From the NCBI GenBank assembly GCA_964036665.1, contig OZ038527.1, forward strand, positions 17,568,221-17,632,220: 64,000 bases of DNA, given 5' to 3'. Within the stretch, counting starts at the first letter, position 1; each line of letters opens with the position of its first letter. This stretch comes from Gordius sp. MW1 (lineage: Eukaryota > Nematomorpha > Gordioida > Gordea > Gordiidae). Below, piece after piece: positions 39,057 to 49,725 of this stretch. The position numbers were made by a program, and so were the translations under genes. The notes under the pieces are model-generated. The model searched no databases. It saw nothing but the letters and a program-made list of their open reading frames with translations, and was not told the origin of the DNA.

Positions 39057-39203
39057 GATAGCCCCTCAACTTGACGAAAACCATCTCGCCGAATCACCCT
39101 GGGACATTTTGTGATATGTTGAAGGGACATTTTTAAATTAAGGGACATTTTAACTGTGGGACATTAAATTTGGCGAGATGGTTTTCGGCGAGTTGATAGG
39201 CAC
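39057..39203. mobile_element. MITE with GAAAACCATCTCGCCGAA core, copy 2
   Basis: Inverted arms share GACGAAAACCATCTCGCC with copy 1 at 23938-24115. The middle is shorter and diverged, with repeated GGGACATTTT words. Direct repeats CCAATAAAAC flank it (39047-39056 and 39204-39213). The right flank is also the start of the next element, so this MITE appears to have jumped into or beside that element's end. Size 147 bp. Confidence 0.7.
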
Positions 39204-39205
39204 CC

Positions 39206-39492
39206 AATAAAACCATAGACTGCCGAACAGCTGATAAGTTTTAAGCAAGTATAGAAACCGCCATTTTGTGGGAAATTGTAACTAAATAATAGAAATCAGC
39301 ATAATTTATTTATTTATTTTACTTTTTTTAATTTTTAAATTAAGCTAATATTATTTATTTCTTTAATATTATATGGTGGAGAAGTATAGATATTTATGTG
39401 GTTGAGTTTTTCTTCAAGATGGCATCCCTAATGGTGTCTGGATGATTTTAATAGTGAAAATTAGCTGTTCGGTAGTCTCTGGTTTTATTAGT
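39206..39492. mobile_element. MITE with CCATAGACTGCCGAACAGCT termini, probable P-like derivative
   Basis: The left end AATAAAACCATAGACTGCC and the right end, the complement of TAATAAAACCAGAGACTACC, form ~28-bp inverted repeats around ~230 bp of non-coding DNA. The same terminus occurs at 56941, upstream of a THAP-domain frame, so this copy looks like an internally deleted relative of that P-element-like transposon. Confidence 0.6.
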
Positions 39493-39499
39493 ATATGCC

Positions 39500-40380
39500 A
39501 AATACATAAAACGTACCCGAAGCATATGCTAAAACATCCTTGAAGGCTAAAATTTGTTTTATTCTGAATTACTTTCTTTCTATCCTCCCCCACACGGAAT
39601 TAGATATGTAGAGGCTGGGAAGTTTAATAAAAATCACTCGTAAACATATAAACGCGGGGGAAATATAGGCGTATAAACAAAAATGCACAAGGTATACTAA
39701 CATTAATGAAAAGGGAGCGGAAAAGGAAAGAGGTATGCGAGTGAGAGAGTGTGTGTTTTGATCGCCCACAACACCATCTTTTCCAATCTTGATATTCGGG
39801 ATGAAGATATAATTGTAGAGTAGCTTGATTCAGACGGCTAACAAGCGGCTACGACCCAGGCGTCGTTGGGTCCAGGGCATTGTACTCATTACTTTGTCTC
39901 ACGCAACCACCCAATATCTTCCCCGCTTTTAACCTGTCTCAGTGAGAGCTAGGGGTAAAGCTGGATACACCCTCTCCATTCCAGATCGAATTAACCGCTG
40001 CCCAATCAGGCTTCTAGCCCATCAACCACATGGGTATGAGCTCATAAGAAGCTTTTGGCAGTTTTATTCGCAGGAAATAATTATTCGATCCCCTTTATTT
40101 TAATTATATCATTTAAATCATTTCCCGGTTTAAGTTATAATAAAACTTTTTAATAGGGGTTTAAACATATAAGTTTTTAAAACAATTACCTATTTTATTT
40201 TGAAGTCTAATAGCCATTATTATATATAAATACTAGAACAAAATCGGCAATTTTGATAATTTGATTATGAAGAGGAGGGAGGGGTTGGAGTTTAATAGCT
40301 ATATATAATCTTTATGAAGATATTTATTTTATAAAGAGTTGCGTTTGTTTAAATCATATTAATAAAAGGTTAGTTGACTT
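39500..40380. other. intergenic DNA, nothing clear
   Basis: A 66-codon minus frame at 39569-39769 shows no family resemblance. The stretch 39780-40060 has balanced base composition unlike its surroundings, with no gene, tRNA fold or repeat end recognised. Confidence 0.3.
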
Positions 40381-40394
40381 AATTTTTATTCGGG

Positions 40395-40900
40395 CCAGGT
40401 CACGAGTCAGGATGCCTCATCAAGCCTAACTGAGTTCAAGGCCCGGTTAATTTAATTTTACCCAAGGCGGGTCGGGCTTCGGGCGGCCCGTGCAGGGCTC
40501 TACATCTGCCTTACCCCCCTACACAACATAAAAAAGATATAAAAAAGATTTATTCCCCGATTAGGGACTTGAAAAATCAATTTTATTTAGGCCCGGCCCG
40601 GGCCCGGTTTTTTGCATCTTTAAAAACAAGGACAGGGCCCGACCCGGAATTTTAATAATTGCAGAAATTTAATCAAACTTAATTTTGGTACAATTTTGTA
40701 TTAAAAATAAAACGAACATAATATTTGGCCTCTGGTCGGGGTAAAATAAAGTAGAAGTAAGCAACGGTCATCATAATTTGCTGGGAATCATTTAGCCAGT
40801 TTCTCAATTATCCGATATATTGCAACAACCTAGACAAGTTGCCTAAAGAAATTAATGTAAGCTAATCAGTCGGGCACAAAAACAATAATGGATATTGGGC
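40395..40900. repeat. GGCCCGGGC-type repeat ends, two abutting fragments
   Basis: One fragment (40395-40502) ends GTGCAGGGCTCTA, the hAT-like terminus of this family. A second begins near 40590 with GGCCCGGCCCGGGCCCGG and has its probable other side near 40890 (GGGCTTGGGCGAGG). Both are non-coding. Confidence 0.45.
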
Positions 40901-41204
40901 TTGGGCGAGGTCAAAAAAATTAAAGCCAACCAGCAGTCATAAGCTAGTAAATTTGCAAAAGCGAAATTAAAGCCTTAGCATAAGTCCACAACCATTAAAA
41001 ATCTCCACAGCAATTATGCAAAAATTACAAGTTGCACAACTGACGGACGGACAACGAAAAGTGAGTCTTGCATATAAAAATTAAAATTGATAATGGAACT
41101 ATTTTGATGCAAAAACACAGGCATCAAATTTCCGCGTTTGAATTTGTTCTCCGCTCTTCATAAATGACGGATTACAGCGATGTCGCGAATATTTAATTGG
41201 CAAA

Positions 41205-44020
41205 TTGTTTACTGTACTCACAGATCATAAGCCGCTTGTAGCTTTATTTAAAAAGGCGAACGCCGAACTATTAATGTCTCTTATGTTACAACGTTGGCTT
41301 GTAATGTTGGGTAATTTTGCATTAACCCTAAAATACGGCAAGGGAGAGGATAATCATTTGGCTGATGTACTATCGCGTTTGGGCGCAGATAACATTGAGG
41401 CCGATGAATTACCTTTGTCTTGTGATATTATAGGAGGACATGTAATCAATTCTTTAAATATTTTAGATTTAAACGATATTACTAATGAAACTAATACCGA
41501 CCCTGAATTATGTAAACTAACGGATATTTTGGCAGGCATAGACGATAAAATTAACGTACCCACTCCTTTTAGACATGTTCTGAGCGAATTATATTTAGAA
41601 AATAATGTTCTTAAAAAGCATGAAAGGTTAGTGGTACCGATTATGCTTCGTATGGAAGTGCTAAAAATATTACATCAGGGACACTGTGGTATGGTTAAAA
41701 TGAAAGGCTTGGCCAGACAATACATCTGGTGGCCGTAATTAACTACCAAAAATTGGTAAGGCAGTGTGAGCTTTGTAAGCTTGATGCACCGATGCCGCGT
41801 AGGAATAAAAAATCTAGGTGGCCTTGTCCTAAATTTCCGTGGGAGCGTGTACACATAGATTTTTTCGAATTAGATAAAAAAAACGGTACATCTTATTAGT
41901 AAATCCGTTTTCCGGTTGGACGAAATTTAAAAATATATCTAGTAGAGTAACAATTAAAATTTTAAAGGAATTGATAGGGAATTACGGGTTCCCAGAAATA
42001 ATTGTTACGGATAATGTTAAAGCTGTTGTTAGCGATGAACTTAAACATTTTTGTCTAAAATTAACCATATTTTAACTCCACCGTACCATCCAAGCTCTAA
42101 TGGGCAGGTAGAAAGGTATGTAGGTATTGTTAAAAAATGGTTGAACATAGCTAAAGTAACGAAGGACGGAACGTGGTTGTCTAAACTAAACTTTACCACA
42201 ACATGCCACCACTAGAGATGGCAGTATAGGGAAATTTCCCGGGAAAATTGGGAACTACGGGAAATTCCTGGGAATTTTATAATTTCCCTTATAGCTAATT
42301 ACATGTGATATATCAAATATTATGTTTTTAAAATGTTAATCGACTATGCCCCGAGGTTATTTATGTAATTAATATTGGCGCTTAAAACATCCTATTTCTT
42401 TTTAATTAATATATCAATTTAATAATTATATTTTCATATCATGTCCAATATTTTATTATTTGTTTATTGGAAAGAATCAAGTTTAGTACTACTTTATTAA
42501 ATTATTATTAGGAAAATAAAATATAAATGATCTTGTTACTATAAAGTTAAATCGATGCGGAAATATGACATTAATAAGTGATGGATGGACTAATTTGCGT
42601 GGATAAAAGATAAACAATTTTATAGTTATGACTCCGACGCCTATATTTTTAGATGTAAATACAGGTTTTAATTTATTTGTAAAGAAATACGTAAACTAAT
42701 ACAACAAAGTGGCACAGATAAATTTGCCGTTGATACAGATAATGTAGCTAACATAAATAATTGGGAGCTTTTGAAAGCTGATCACGCCGCACGAATGTTT
42801 TGGGTGTGCAGTCCATCAAAAAAAATTTTCATGCATAGTTTGATTAATAAAGCCAAGAATATTATAAATATGAATAGGGCAATGCAATTCTTACATGGAT
42901 TATAAAAGAAAATCAAAGGAAAATCAGTTTCATTGAAAGTTCCAGGCCATAATAGATGGGGTGGGGTTGTTATAATGCTTGAGAGCTTGATTTTAAATAA
43001 AGCTATTTTTCAAAAAATAACAATCAGTGAAAGTTTTGAAGATGAGAATTTTGTTGGATAACGAAAACTTTTGAAACTTATTTAAACTATTTTGCCCTCC
43101 TAGGCCTTATGTATTCAAAAATACTGCAGGTAGAGGGGTCAGATCATTTTTGTCCGATGTAGTCGAAGCATTTTTATATAATATACACATCGTTGAACGA
43201 AGGGTCATCGTGTTACAAAAGCAATGGCATAAATCATCTAATTAAAAAAGGTACCATTTTTGTTTTCAAGATCTTCATTTGGCCGCATATTTGCTGGATC
43301 CGAGTTACAGTAAACTCAGGAACAAATTCGCTAATGAGAAAATACGCATAATTGTGGCCATAAGATACAGACTACACCTTATCAACCGACTAAACCCACC
43401 CGATTATTATGCAATGTCATCATCAGATTCTACAAACAGAGATATAGAAAAAATTGAATCATATGCCGAATAACGTTGATCGTTTATATACATAAATAAC
43501 AAACTTTCTATATGTATTTATTAATTTATTTGACCGTTTCTTATAAATTTCTCTTTTTAAAATCGAGTTATATGTTTTGTTTTTAGTGTTTATATTATTT
43601 TTTAAGTTGTTGATTCACCCTGCATGGGGTTTTTGTTAAATTTCCCTTAATTTCCCACACATTCCCTTATTTTCCCAATTTTCCCTTAAAAATTTCCCCA
43701 ATGCTTGCGTTAAGAAAAATATGACATCTAGTCACCACGCCACGGTATCTTAATCGTGCTCCGGTTAGCTACGAGTTCCCACCCTATTTTTTAAAATTTA
43801 CTGAACACCAAACAACGCCCAGTATTAGTATGCCAAAGTTTAAGGTAAACCAAAGAGTTTGATATCGGAACTATTTGGGTAAACCTGAATGGGTGTTCGG
43901 TGTTATTATTGAACAATTAGGTACACAAATTTATAAAGTTAAGGACTTAGACGAAAATGAATTTGAAATTAGGCACGTGGAACAATTAAAATTGTTTGAT
44001 GCAATATAATTATTTTCAAA
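41205..44020 (+). mobile_element. Ty3/gypsy retrotransposon fossil, pol 3' part, broken, with a nested hAT
   Basis: Pol-type similarity runs from an RNase H segment (VLTDHKPLVALF, about 41205) through the integrase zinc-binding region (GHCGMVKMKGLARQYIWWP, about 41680) and the integrase core (about 41760-42200) to an integrase C-terminal region (about 43740-44005, FGVIIEQL and RHVEQLKLFD). Protease and reverse transcriptase are absent and no LTR pair was found. It is clearly broken, with several interruptions, and split by a 1.5 kb DNA transposon. Age: old enough to have decayed and to have received a later insertion that is itself diverged. Confidence 0.85.
42213..43730. mobile_element. hAT-like transposon remnant with GGGAAATTTCCC-rich ends, nested in the gypsy fossil
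   Basis: Ends TAGAGATGGCAG and CATCTA are inverted and flanked by GCCACCAC (42205-42212) and GTCACCAC (43731-43738), a 7/8 match at hAT target length. Both subterminal regions are dense in GGGAAATT/AATTTCCC words. Inside are decayed hAT transposase traces: SDGWTNLRG near 42575, RWGGVVIMLESLILNKAIFQ near 42960, and LDPSYSKLRNK near 43295. Multiple stops break the frame. Size 1518 bp. Confidence 0.75.
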
Positions 44021-44035
44021 GTTTATATCTTTTAG

Positions 44036-44587
44036 ATGCAATTCAACGCAACATGGTGCGACGTGGATTTGGACGTTACATTTAAGGCACCGAGGAACGA
44101 AAGAGTTCCAGGGTACATATTAATCAAAGTGGAGAAGGACGGGAGGTCAAGGTTTTTAAACTTGACGCACTCTTTAGGTCCGCCAGGCCAGGTCAGGAGT
44201 TCGCACACAGGCCCAAGATCCCCGAGACGACCGAGAAACAATGGACATGAGGGGGCTGCGATAAGACAGAACAGAAATACAAACGAGGGGCAACGACGAA
44301 TCGGGTCAGGAAATCAACCGTTGCTACGGCCTCCGATTTTAAAGAAGAAGATGTGTTGGGGGTGTAAAGCAAAGCACTTGACCCCAATGTGCTTAAAAAT
44401 TAAAACCGGTTTGGGAAAGGCAACCCAACCTAAAGTTGTCGCAGAGCTGGAGTCCAGGGTGACTATGGACACCCTGACTTTGGACAGCCCGCCCCTTCAA
44501 CTTCTCAATAAAAGGGAAAGGTGTGGTATACGTGTATACCACGTTTTCGTATACCACGTTTTAGTGATCGCGGTTGATCTTACTTAG
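44036..44587 (+). CDS. 183-codon frame downstream of the gypsy pol fossil, with a C-rich knuckle, unknown
   Basis: An open frame starts 31 bp after the integrase trace ends. Visible parts: an N-terminal 60 residues without recognised fold, a basic and arginine/glycine-rich middle (PRSPRRPRNNGHEG), and CWGCKAKHLTPMC, which resembles a CCHC knuckle but with C-x2-C-x3-H-x4-C spacing. Composition is less AT-rich than the surroundings. It may be a trailing reading frame of the element, or captured sequence. I do not recognise a family. Confidence 0.4.
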   Translation: MQFNATWCDVDLDVTFKAPRNERVPGYILIKVEKDGRSRFLNLTHSLGPPGQVRSSHTGPRSPRRPRNNGHEGAAIRQNRNTNEGQRRIGSGNQPLLRPPILKKKMCWGCKAKHLTPMCLKIKTGLGKATQPKVVAELESRVTMDTLTLDSPPLQLLNKRERCGIRVYHVFVYHVLVIAVDLT

Positions 44588-44685
44588 ATTTTTTTATTAT
44601 TTGTAACGTAAAAGGGTTAAAGAATGGTTTTGCAATCCTTGTAAATTTTAAACAGAGTAAAAGACTACTTAGACTACTACTAGGC

Positions 44686-44810
44686 CCGGCCCGGCCCGGC
44701 CCGGCCAGGAATTTTAAAGTCTCAAAATTTAAGGTCCAAGCCCAACCCGGGCCCGTCCAGGCCCAGGTTTTTTTGGGGCCAGGCCTCGGGACACCCGTGC
44801 AGGTCCCCCG
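44686..44810. repeat. GGCCCGGCCC-rich terminal fragment
   Basis: Four tandem GGCCC units open the patch, followed by further CCCGGGCCC words and a GTGCAGGTCC end that resembles other family termini. Related GC-rich patches lie at 45296-45420. Confidence 0.5.
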
Positions 44811-45516
44811 ATCGACACTAAATCTTCATGTTCATGATACATATAAATTTTCGCTATTACAGAACTTAAAGGAACCTATATGACATTGTAGATATCGTGA
44901 AAAATATTAAAAGATGATTGGCTCGATTATAACACCACGTACTAATGTAAAGATAAACTTCCAGATCTATATAGTTCATAGGATTATAATAGCAATCATA
45001 TGGAATTTTAAGCTTTAATTGGATACAGCAAACTAGTGAGATCATGAATATTCATGGACAACAGAAAATAATCGCTGTTTTACATGATGAAAAGCTAGCA
45101 AGTCCGAAAATGACAATTTTGAAAATCATTAATATAAAAGTTAAAGTTTTACGTCAAAATAATAAGTTGAATAAATTGTAGCAAGGGAATTGGATTCATT
45201 ATTTTCTAAGCTAATCCTTTTTTACATTAAGAATAATAATTATCAAACTAAAAATGATTTTTAAATGCTGGCTAAATGTTTTCATTAAAAAAATTAGGCC
45301 GTGCTCGAGCTCTCGCCGGACCAATTAAAAAAACATTTCAGGCTTGGGTCGGGCTCAGGCTAATTAAAAAATGAAACGTCGAACACGGGACGAAAAAATC
45401 CATTTTACCAGGCTCTAGGCAAATGTTGTTGATTTTGTCCCATATTAAAGACGCGGAACTAGAGGTTAGCACATTCATTATAAAGTAGGGATGTTAATCT
45501 ATAAATATAAAGTAAA

Positions 45517-45575
45517 ATGTATGTATGTATGTATGTATGTATGTATGTATGTATGTATGTATGTATGTATGTATG

Positions 45576-45604
<29 letters not shown>
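45517..45604. repeat. (TATG)n microsatellite
   Basis: About 22 uninterrupted tetranucleotide units. It is directly followed by GTAAGGGCTAAATTCTGAAAC and a GC-balanced stretch to ~45690, a tetranucleotide-plus-conserved-tail layout common at ends of non-autonomous elements in invertebrates. Confidence 0.9.
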
Positions 45605-45606
<2 letters not shown>

Positions 45607-45889
45607 GGGCTAAATTCTGAAACTACCGGCCCGATTCGCGCGAAAATTTAGCCGTAGATGCCCAGGGCGGCCAGGGGTAAAATAGCTTTTGCAGAATCCT
45701 AAAATTCCTTTTAGTTTTCGAGATATATTGTTATATACCTTTTGAAGTTTAATAAAATGTCAATCAAACGCAACCTCATCGTGCTCTTTGAAAATTTGAA
45801 TATACAGTTCTTTAGTAAAAGTGTAGTCACAAGCAGCCATAATACTGCTGTACGTGTATTACCTTATTCTTCATAAGACCTATCTTTGA

Positions 45890-46880
45890 TATACCCTTTA
45901 TCCATCAACTTTCCCTTGCAGGTTTTATTTTACTATTTACATCCTTTTTTACATTTTAAATATTTTTATTTATTTATTTATTTATATTTTTAGCTTAGAA
46001 TAACTTACTCTTTTTTTATACATGTTCAATCAATTTTGATTATTTAATTTATTTAAATATATTTTTAGCTTAGTAATAACTTACTCTGTTTTTCATACAT
46101 GTTCAATCACTTTTGACACAATTTTTCAGACTACCTTGCCCATTACCGTTAAATTGATTATTTTAAGTAGTGTTTGAAATGTATATCGTTACACATTTAC
46201 TTTAACGTTTTTTGTTTCCTTTCACCATAATGAGAGGTAGAAACACGCTTTTGTCGTATCGACCGTCATTTCTTACTGCCATTCGGCATCTCATCTACAT
46301 ATTAATGCCACTCTTTCTCCATCAAATTCCCTTGCATATTTTACTATTTATATCATTTTTTACATTTAAAATTTTTTTATTTTATTTATTTATGTGGAAG
46401 CTTAGACAAGTAAATTTTTATTTTATTTATTTATTTATATTTTTAGCTTAGTAATAACTTACTCTGTTTTTTATACATGTTCAATCAATTTTGATACAAT
46501 TTTTCAGACTACCTAGCCCATTACCGTTAAATTGTTTATTTGTAGTAGTGTTTTAAATGTATATCGTTACACATTTACTTTAACGTTTTTTGTTTCCTTT
46601 CACCATAATGAGAGGTAGAAACACGCTTATATCGAATCGACCGTCATTTTTTACTGCCATTCGCCATCTCATCTACATATTAATGCCACCCTTTCTCCAT
46701 CAACTTTCCCTTGCAGGTTTTATTTTACTATTTACATCATTTTTTACATTTTAAATTTTTTTATTTTATTTATTTATTTATTTATATTTTTAGCTTAGTA
46801 ATAACTTTCTCTGTTTTTTATACATGTTCAATCTATTTTGATACAAATTTTCAGACTACCTTGCCCATTACCGTTTAATT
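45890..46880. repeat. complex tandem repeat, unit ~380-415 bp, about 2.5 copies
   Basis: The phrase CCATCAA..TTCCCTTGCA recurs near 45900, 46317 and 46698. TTTAGCTTAG..AATAACTT recurs near 45991, 46066, 46444 and 46793. GAGAGGTAGAAACACGCTT recurs near 46230 and 46612. (TTTA)n tracts sit between them. The 79-codon frame at 46212-46451 is a by-product of the repeat and is not a gene. Confidence 0.8.
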
Positions 46881-47111
46881 GTTATTACATAACTTATGCA
46901 AGGTCGTATCCCCAAATAAATTACATGCTTCTATGGCCATGTGATAATAATGGCAGCTCATTAATTTGTTGCCAGTTTTATTAGTAGAGTTCTTAAATTT
47001 TTTATCCCCACACACTTATAGTAAGTTAGTTAATTTGCCAGACATAATGTATATGGCAAAACAACGTTTGCCGGCTTCATCTAGTATATTGATATCGATG
47101 AATATAATATG

Positions 47112-47258
47112 CATGGGAGTTGCCAGCATTGGGATTAGAGGGGGGCAATAATGATTTAAGCAGGGGCAAAATGATCATTATTTGAAATTTTTGCCATAAT
47201 TTTTATAAATTTTAACAAATTTTTGGATTTAAAGGGGGAGCCCCTTGCTACGCCCATG
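47112..47258. mobile_element. MITE of the CATGGGCG family with 8-bp target duplication
   Basis: The 147-bp unit runs from CATGGGAG to CGCCCATG, with a poly-purine tract next to each end. It is flanked by exact direct repeats ATAATATG (47104-47111 and 47259-47266). An 8-bp duplication points to hAT or a similar superfamily. Confidence 0.65.
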
Positions 47259-47269
47259 ATAATATGATA

Positions 47270-48286
47270 CGGGTGACCCGAGACCCACCCGACCAAGTTT
47301 GAAAATGCTTTAGGGTCGGGTCAAATTTATAGAGTCGGGTCCAAGGTTAAAAAACACGCGAGACCTATTTTTTTAATTAATGTTAATTGCTAAGCAAAGA
47401 GTGTTTTGAAATATTGAAATGCACAACTAATTTGGATCATTCATCATTTAATTCTCTTCCTCTTTTTTTAAATTTCAGAACTCCGAACTCTGAAGTGCTA
47501 GCTAATTCTCATCACAATTCAAACTACATAAATTACTCCTGTTTTTAATTTGACTATTAAAAGGTAAATTATTTCAATAAAGTTATATTTTAAATTTTTT
47601 TAGTGTTAACCGTGAAGTTTTAGCTAATCCTCATCGTTATTTTAAATTACATTTAATACATATTCAAAAGCCAACTTAAAAGTAAGTTATAATTTTATAA
47701 ATATTTCATGTGCAATTTTTTTTATAATAACTTATAATTATTATTAAGTTTCATATCAAATGAACTTATCTTAAATTGCACTTCAAACTTAAAACATTTG
47801 AACAGTCACTATAAATTTCATCGTATTTACTATATTGATTATAATCAGCTATATAATAATGGTTTCATAATAACAATAAATGGATGTTAAATAGTTGTCT
47901 CAAGTCTATAACATATGAGCAGTTTACTTGATATTAGGAAACTAAATAAAGTATAGATAAATAAATATGAGTTTTTTTTCACCATCCCCTTTAAAGAATA
48001 CAAATCCTCATGGCTTTTGTTAGTCGATTTAATTTTACACACAGCAATTTTGGCGCTCGAAAGTAATTTGTTTTAATAATTTTTCGGGTGGGGTCGGGTT
48101 CGGGTTAAAGTTTTTAAAATGTTTTCGGGTCGGGTTCGGGTAGAAAATTTGAAAATTATTTCGGGTCGGGTCGGATCCGGGTAGAAAAATTGAAAATTAT
48201 TTCGGGCGGGTCGGATCCGGGTAGAAAATTTGAAAATTATTTCGAGTCGGGCTCGGGTTGAAAAAAAGTGACTTTGCAGTTCTCTA
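47270..48286. repeat. GGGTCGGG-rich repeat element with four subterminal direct repeats
   Basis: The left side (47275-47360) has GGGTCGGGTC words. The right side (48085-48260) has four ~55-bp direct repeats built on TCGGGTCGGGTTCGGGTAG and an AT-rich spacer GAAAATTTGAAAATTA. A TTGCAGTTCTCTA end closes it, resembling the other hAT-type termini here. The 75-codon minus frame over the array is an artefact of the repeats. Confidence 0.6.
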
Positions 48287-48419
48287 CGGTAGAGAGACAA
48301 AGGGGGGGGGGCATTTGTGCGAAGAATAGTTTATTTAATCGTATCATATAATAATAGTTTAACAATAAATAATAAAAGAGCGATTGTCTTATGATGGGCT
48401 TTTATTGTTGTTTTCAAAA

Positions 48420-49222
48420 CGTTCTAATATGTGCAACTATTTAGTTATCATTTTGGTGAATAAAATATTATTGCTAAAAGTCACTCGCACCTTGTGGTTT
48501 ATATCGCAATACTAAACATGCAATAAACTCTATGGGCTATAATCATGGGCGCCACCATTGGAATTAGAGGCGGACAATAATGATTTAGGGAGGGGGAGAA
48601 CATTTTTTGATTTAGCCATAATTTTAATTTTGGATTTAGGGGGCAGCCGCCCTTTTCTGCCATCCCCTCCCTTGGCTATGCACATACCTATAATTAATGA
48701 TGATGATATCAATGGACTAAGACGTTTGCCTTTAATATGTTAGGGTATACTTTAAGCCTATAGCCAGGGTTAGTAAAAGGTTTTAATCTGCCCAAATATG
48801 TAACTAACTGTAATATGGTGGGACGTATAAATTTCTAAGTTATTTATATTTGACAGACACAATGAATTTTGTACAAATGTTATAATTTGCTAGAACTATA
48901 ATATTTGATTTTCTATACCTCAAATATTTTATAGTTTTTTAAATTGCACTTTCCATGGAAAGTTATCTTTATAAATTAATTTATATTTTTATATTGTCAC
49001 TGAGATGTCATATCGCGCTACATCTTTAAAAAGTTTGTGCATTATTTAAATTTTTAATAAAACAACAGGAGAAATTTTTATTTCGGATAAATATAAAAAA
49101 AGTCGAAACAAGTCGAGAATTTTTTTTGAGGCGAGACGAAACCGAGATTTATTTAGACCGAGACGAGATCGAGATTTTCATAATCACTCCCGAGACGAGA
49201 TATGATCGAAACACTACACATA
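48420..49222. repeat. second copy (3' part) of the GAGACGAGA-ended element
   Basis: About 48690-49222 runs parallel to 63040-63625: shared phrases include TATCAATGGACT, GCCAGGGTTA, TCTTTAAAAAGTTTGTG and a terminal block of CGAGACGAGA / CCGAGATTT words. A CATGGGCG-family MITE (48544-48680) interrupts it. No transposase is visible in this copy. Confidence 0.65.
48544..48680. mobile_element. MITE of the CATGGGCG family, nested copy
   Basis: CATGGGCGCC opens and GGCTATG closes a 137-bp unit whose inner text (ATTAGAGG.GG.CAATAATGATTTA, then ATTTAGGGGG) matches the copy at 47112-47258. No clear target duplication. Confidence 0.55.
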
Positions 49223-49725
49223 CCTTGACACCTAAGCCAGCCAAATCTGAATATGAGCAAAATTTAATAAAGATCATACAATCTCAATGGCTCGTGTACC
49301 ATTAAGAATCATAATTAATAAAGCTGGCGTTCACATGATTTTAATTTCCCCCTGTGTTTCTTTAGTTACCAAGATTTTTTATATCACTATTTTCGACAAT
49401 GGTAGAATCCACCTGATACAAATTTCACCCAATTGCCACCTAGGCTTACATATATAGTCTCTGTAGATTTAGCTTAGCTATGCAATTGCTAATGATCCTC
49501 CATTTTTAAGAAATTTAGATGGATGGGTTGAATAATTTGCAGTTATCTGCAGGTCACTTCTATCGGTGGGAGATGTTGAGACTTAGAATAGTTACAAGAT
49601 AAAAATTGCAAACTAAATAAGCTCTCTTCTATCTAAGGCAGTTTATAGGCAAATTGAAAACAAATTTGATCGCCTTTTGCTACCTTTTTACAATTTTTAT
49701 AGTTTCAACACGATCCTGCCATCAT

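Noticed and set aside
39780-40060. Possible structural RNA or exon because composition is more balanced
   Set aside because: No tRNA boxes, no rRNA similarity and no open frame with recognisable homology were visible.
46212-46451. 79-codon hydrophobic frame resembling a membrane protein
   Set aside because: It lies in the tandem repeat and reflects TTTATTTA tracts.
48073-48300. 75-codon minus frame with repeated IIFKFSTR blocks
   Set aside because: The repetition comes from the four DNA repeats, not from a protein repeat family.
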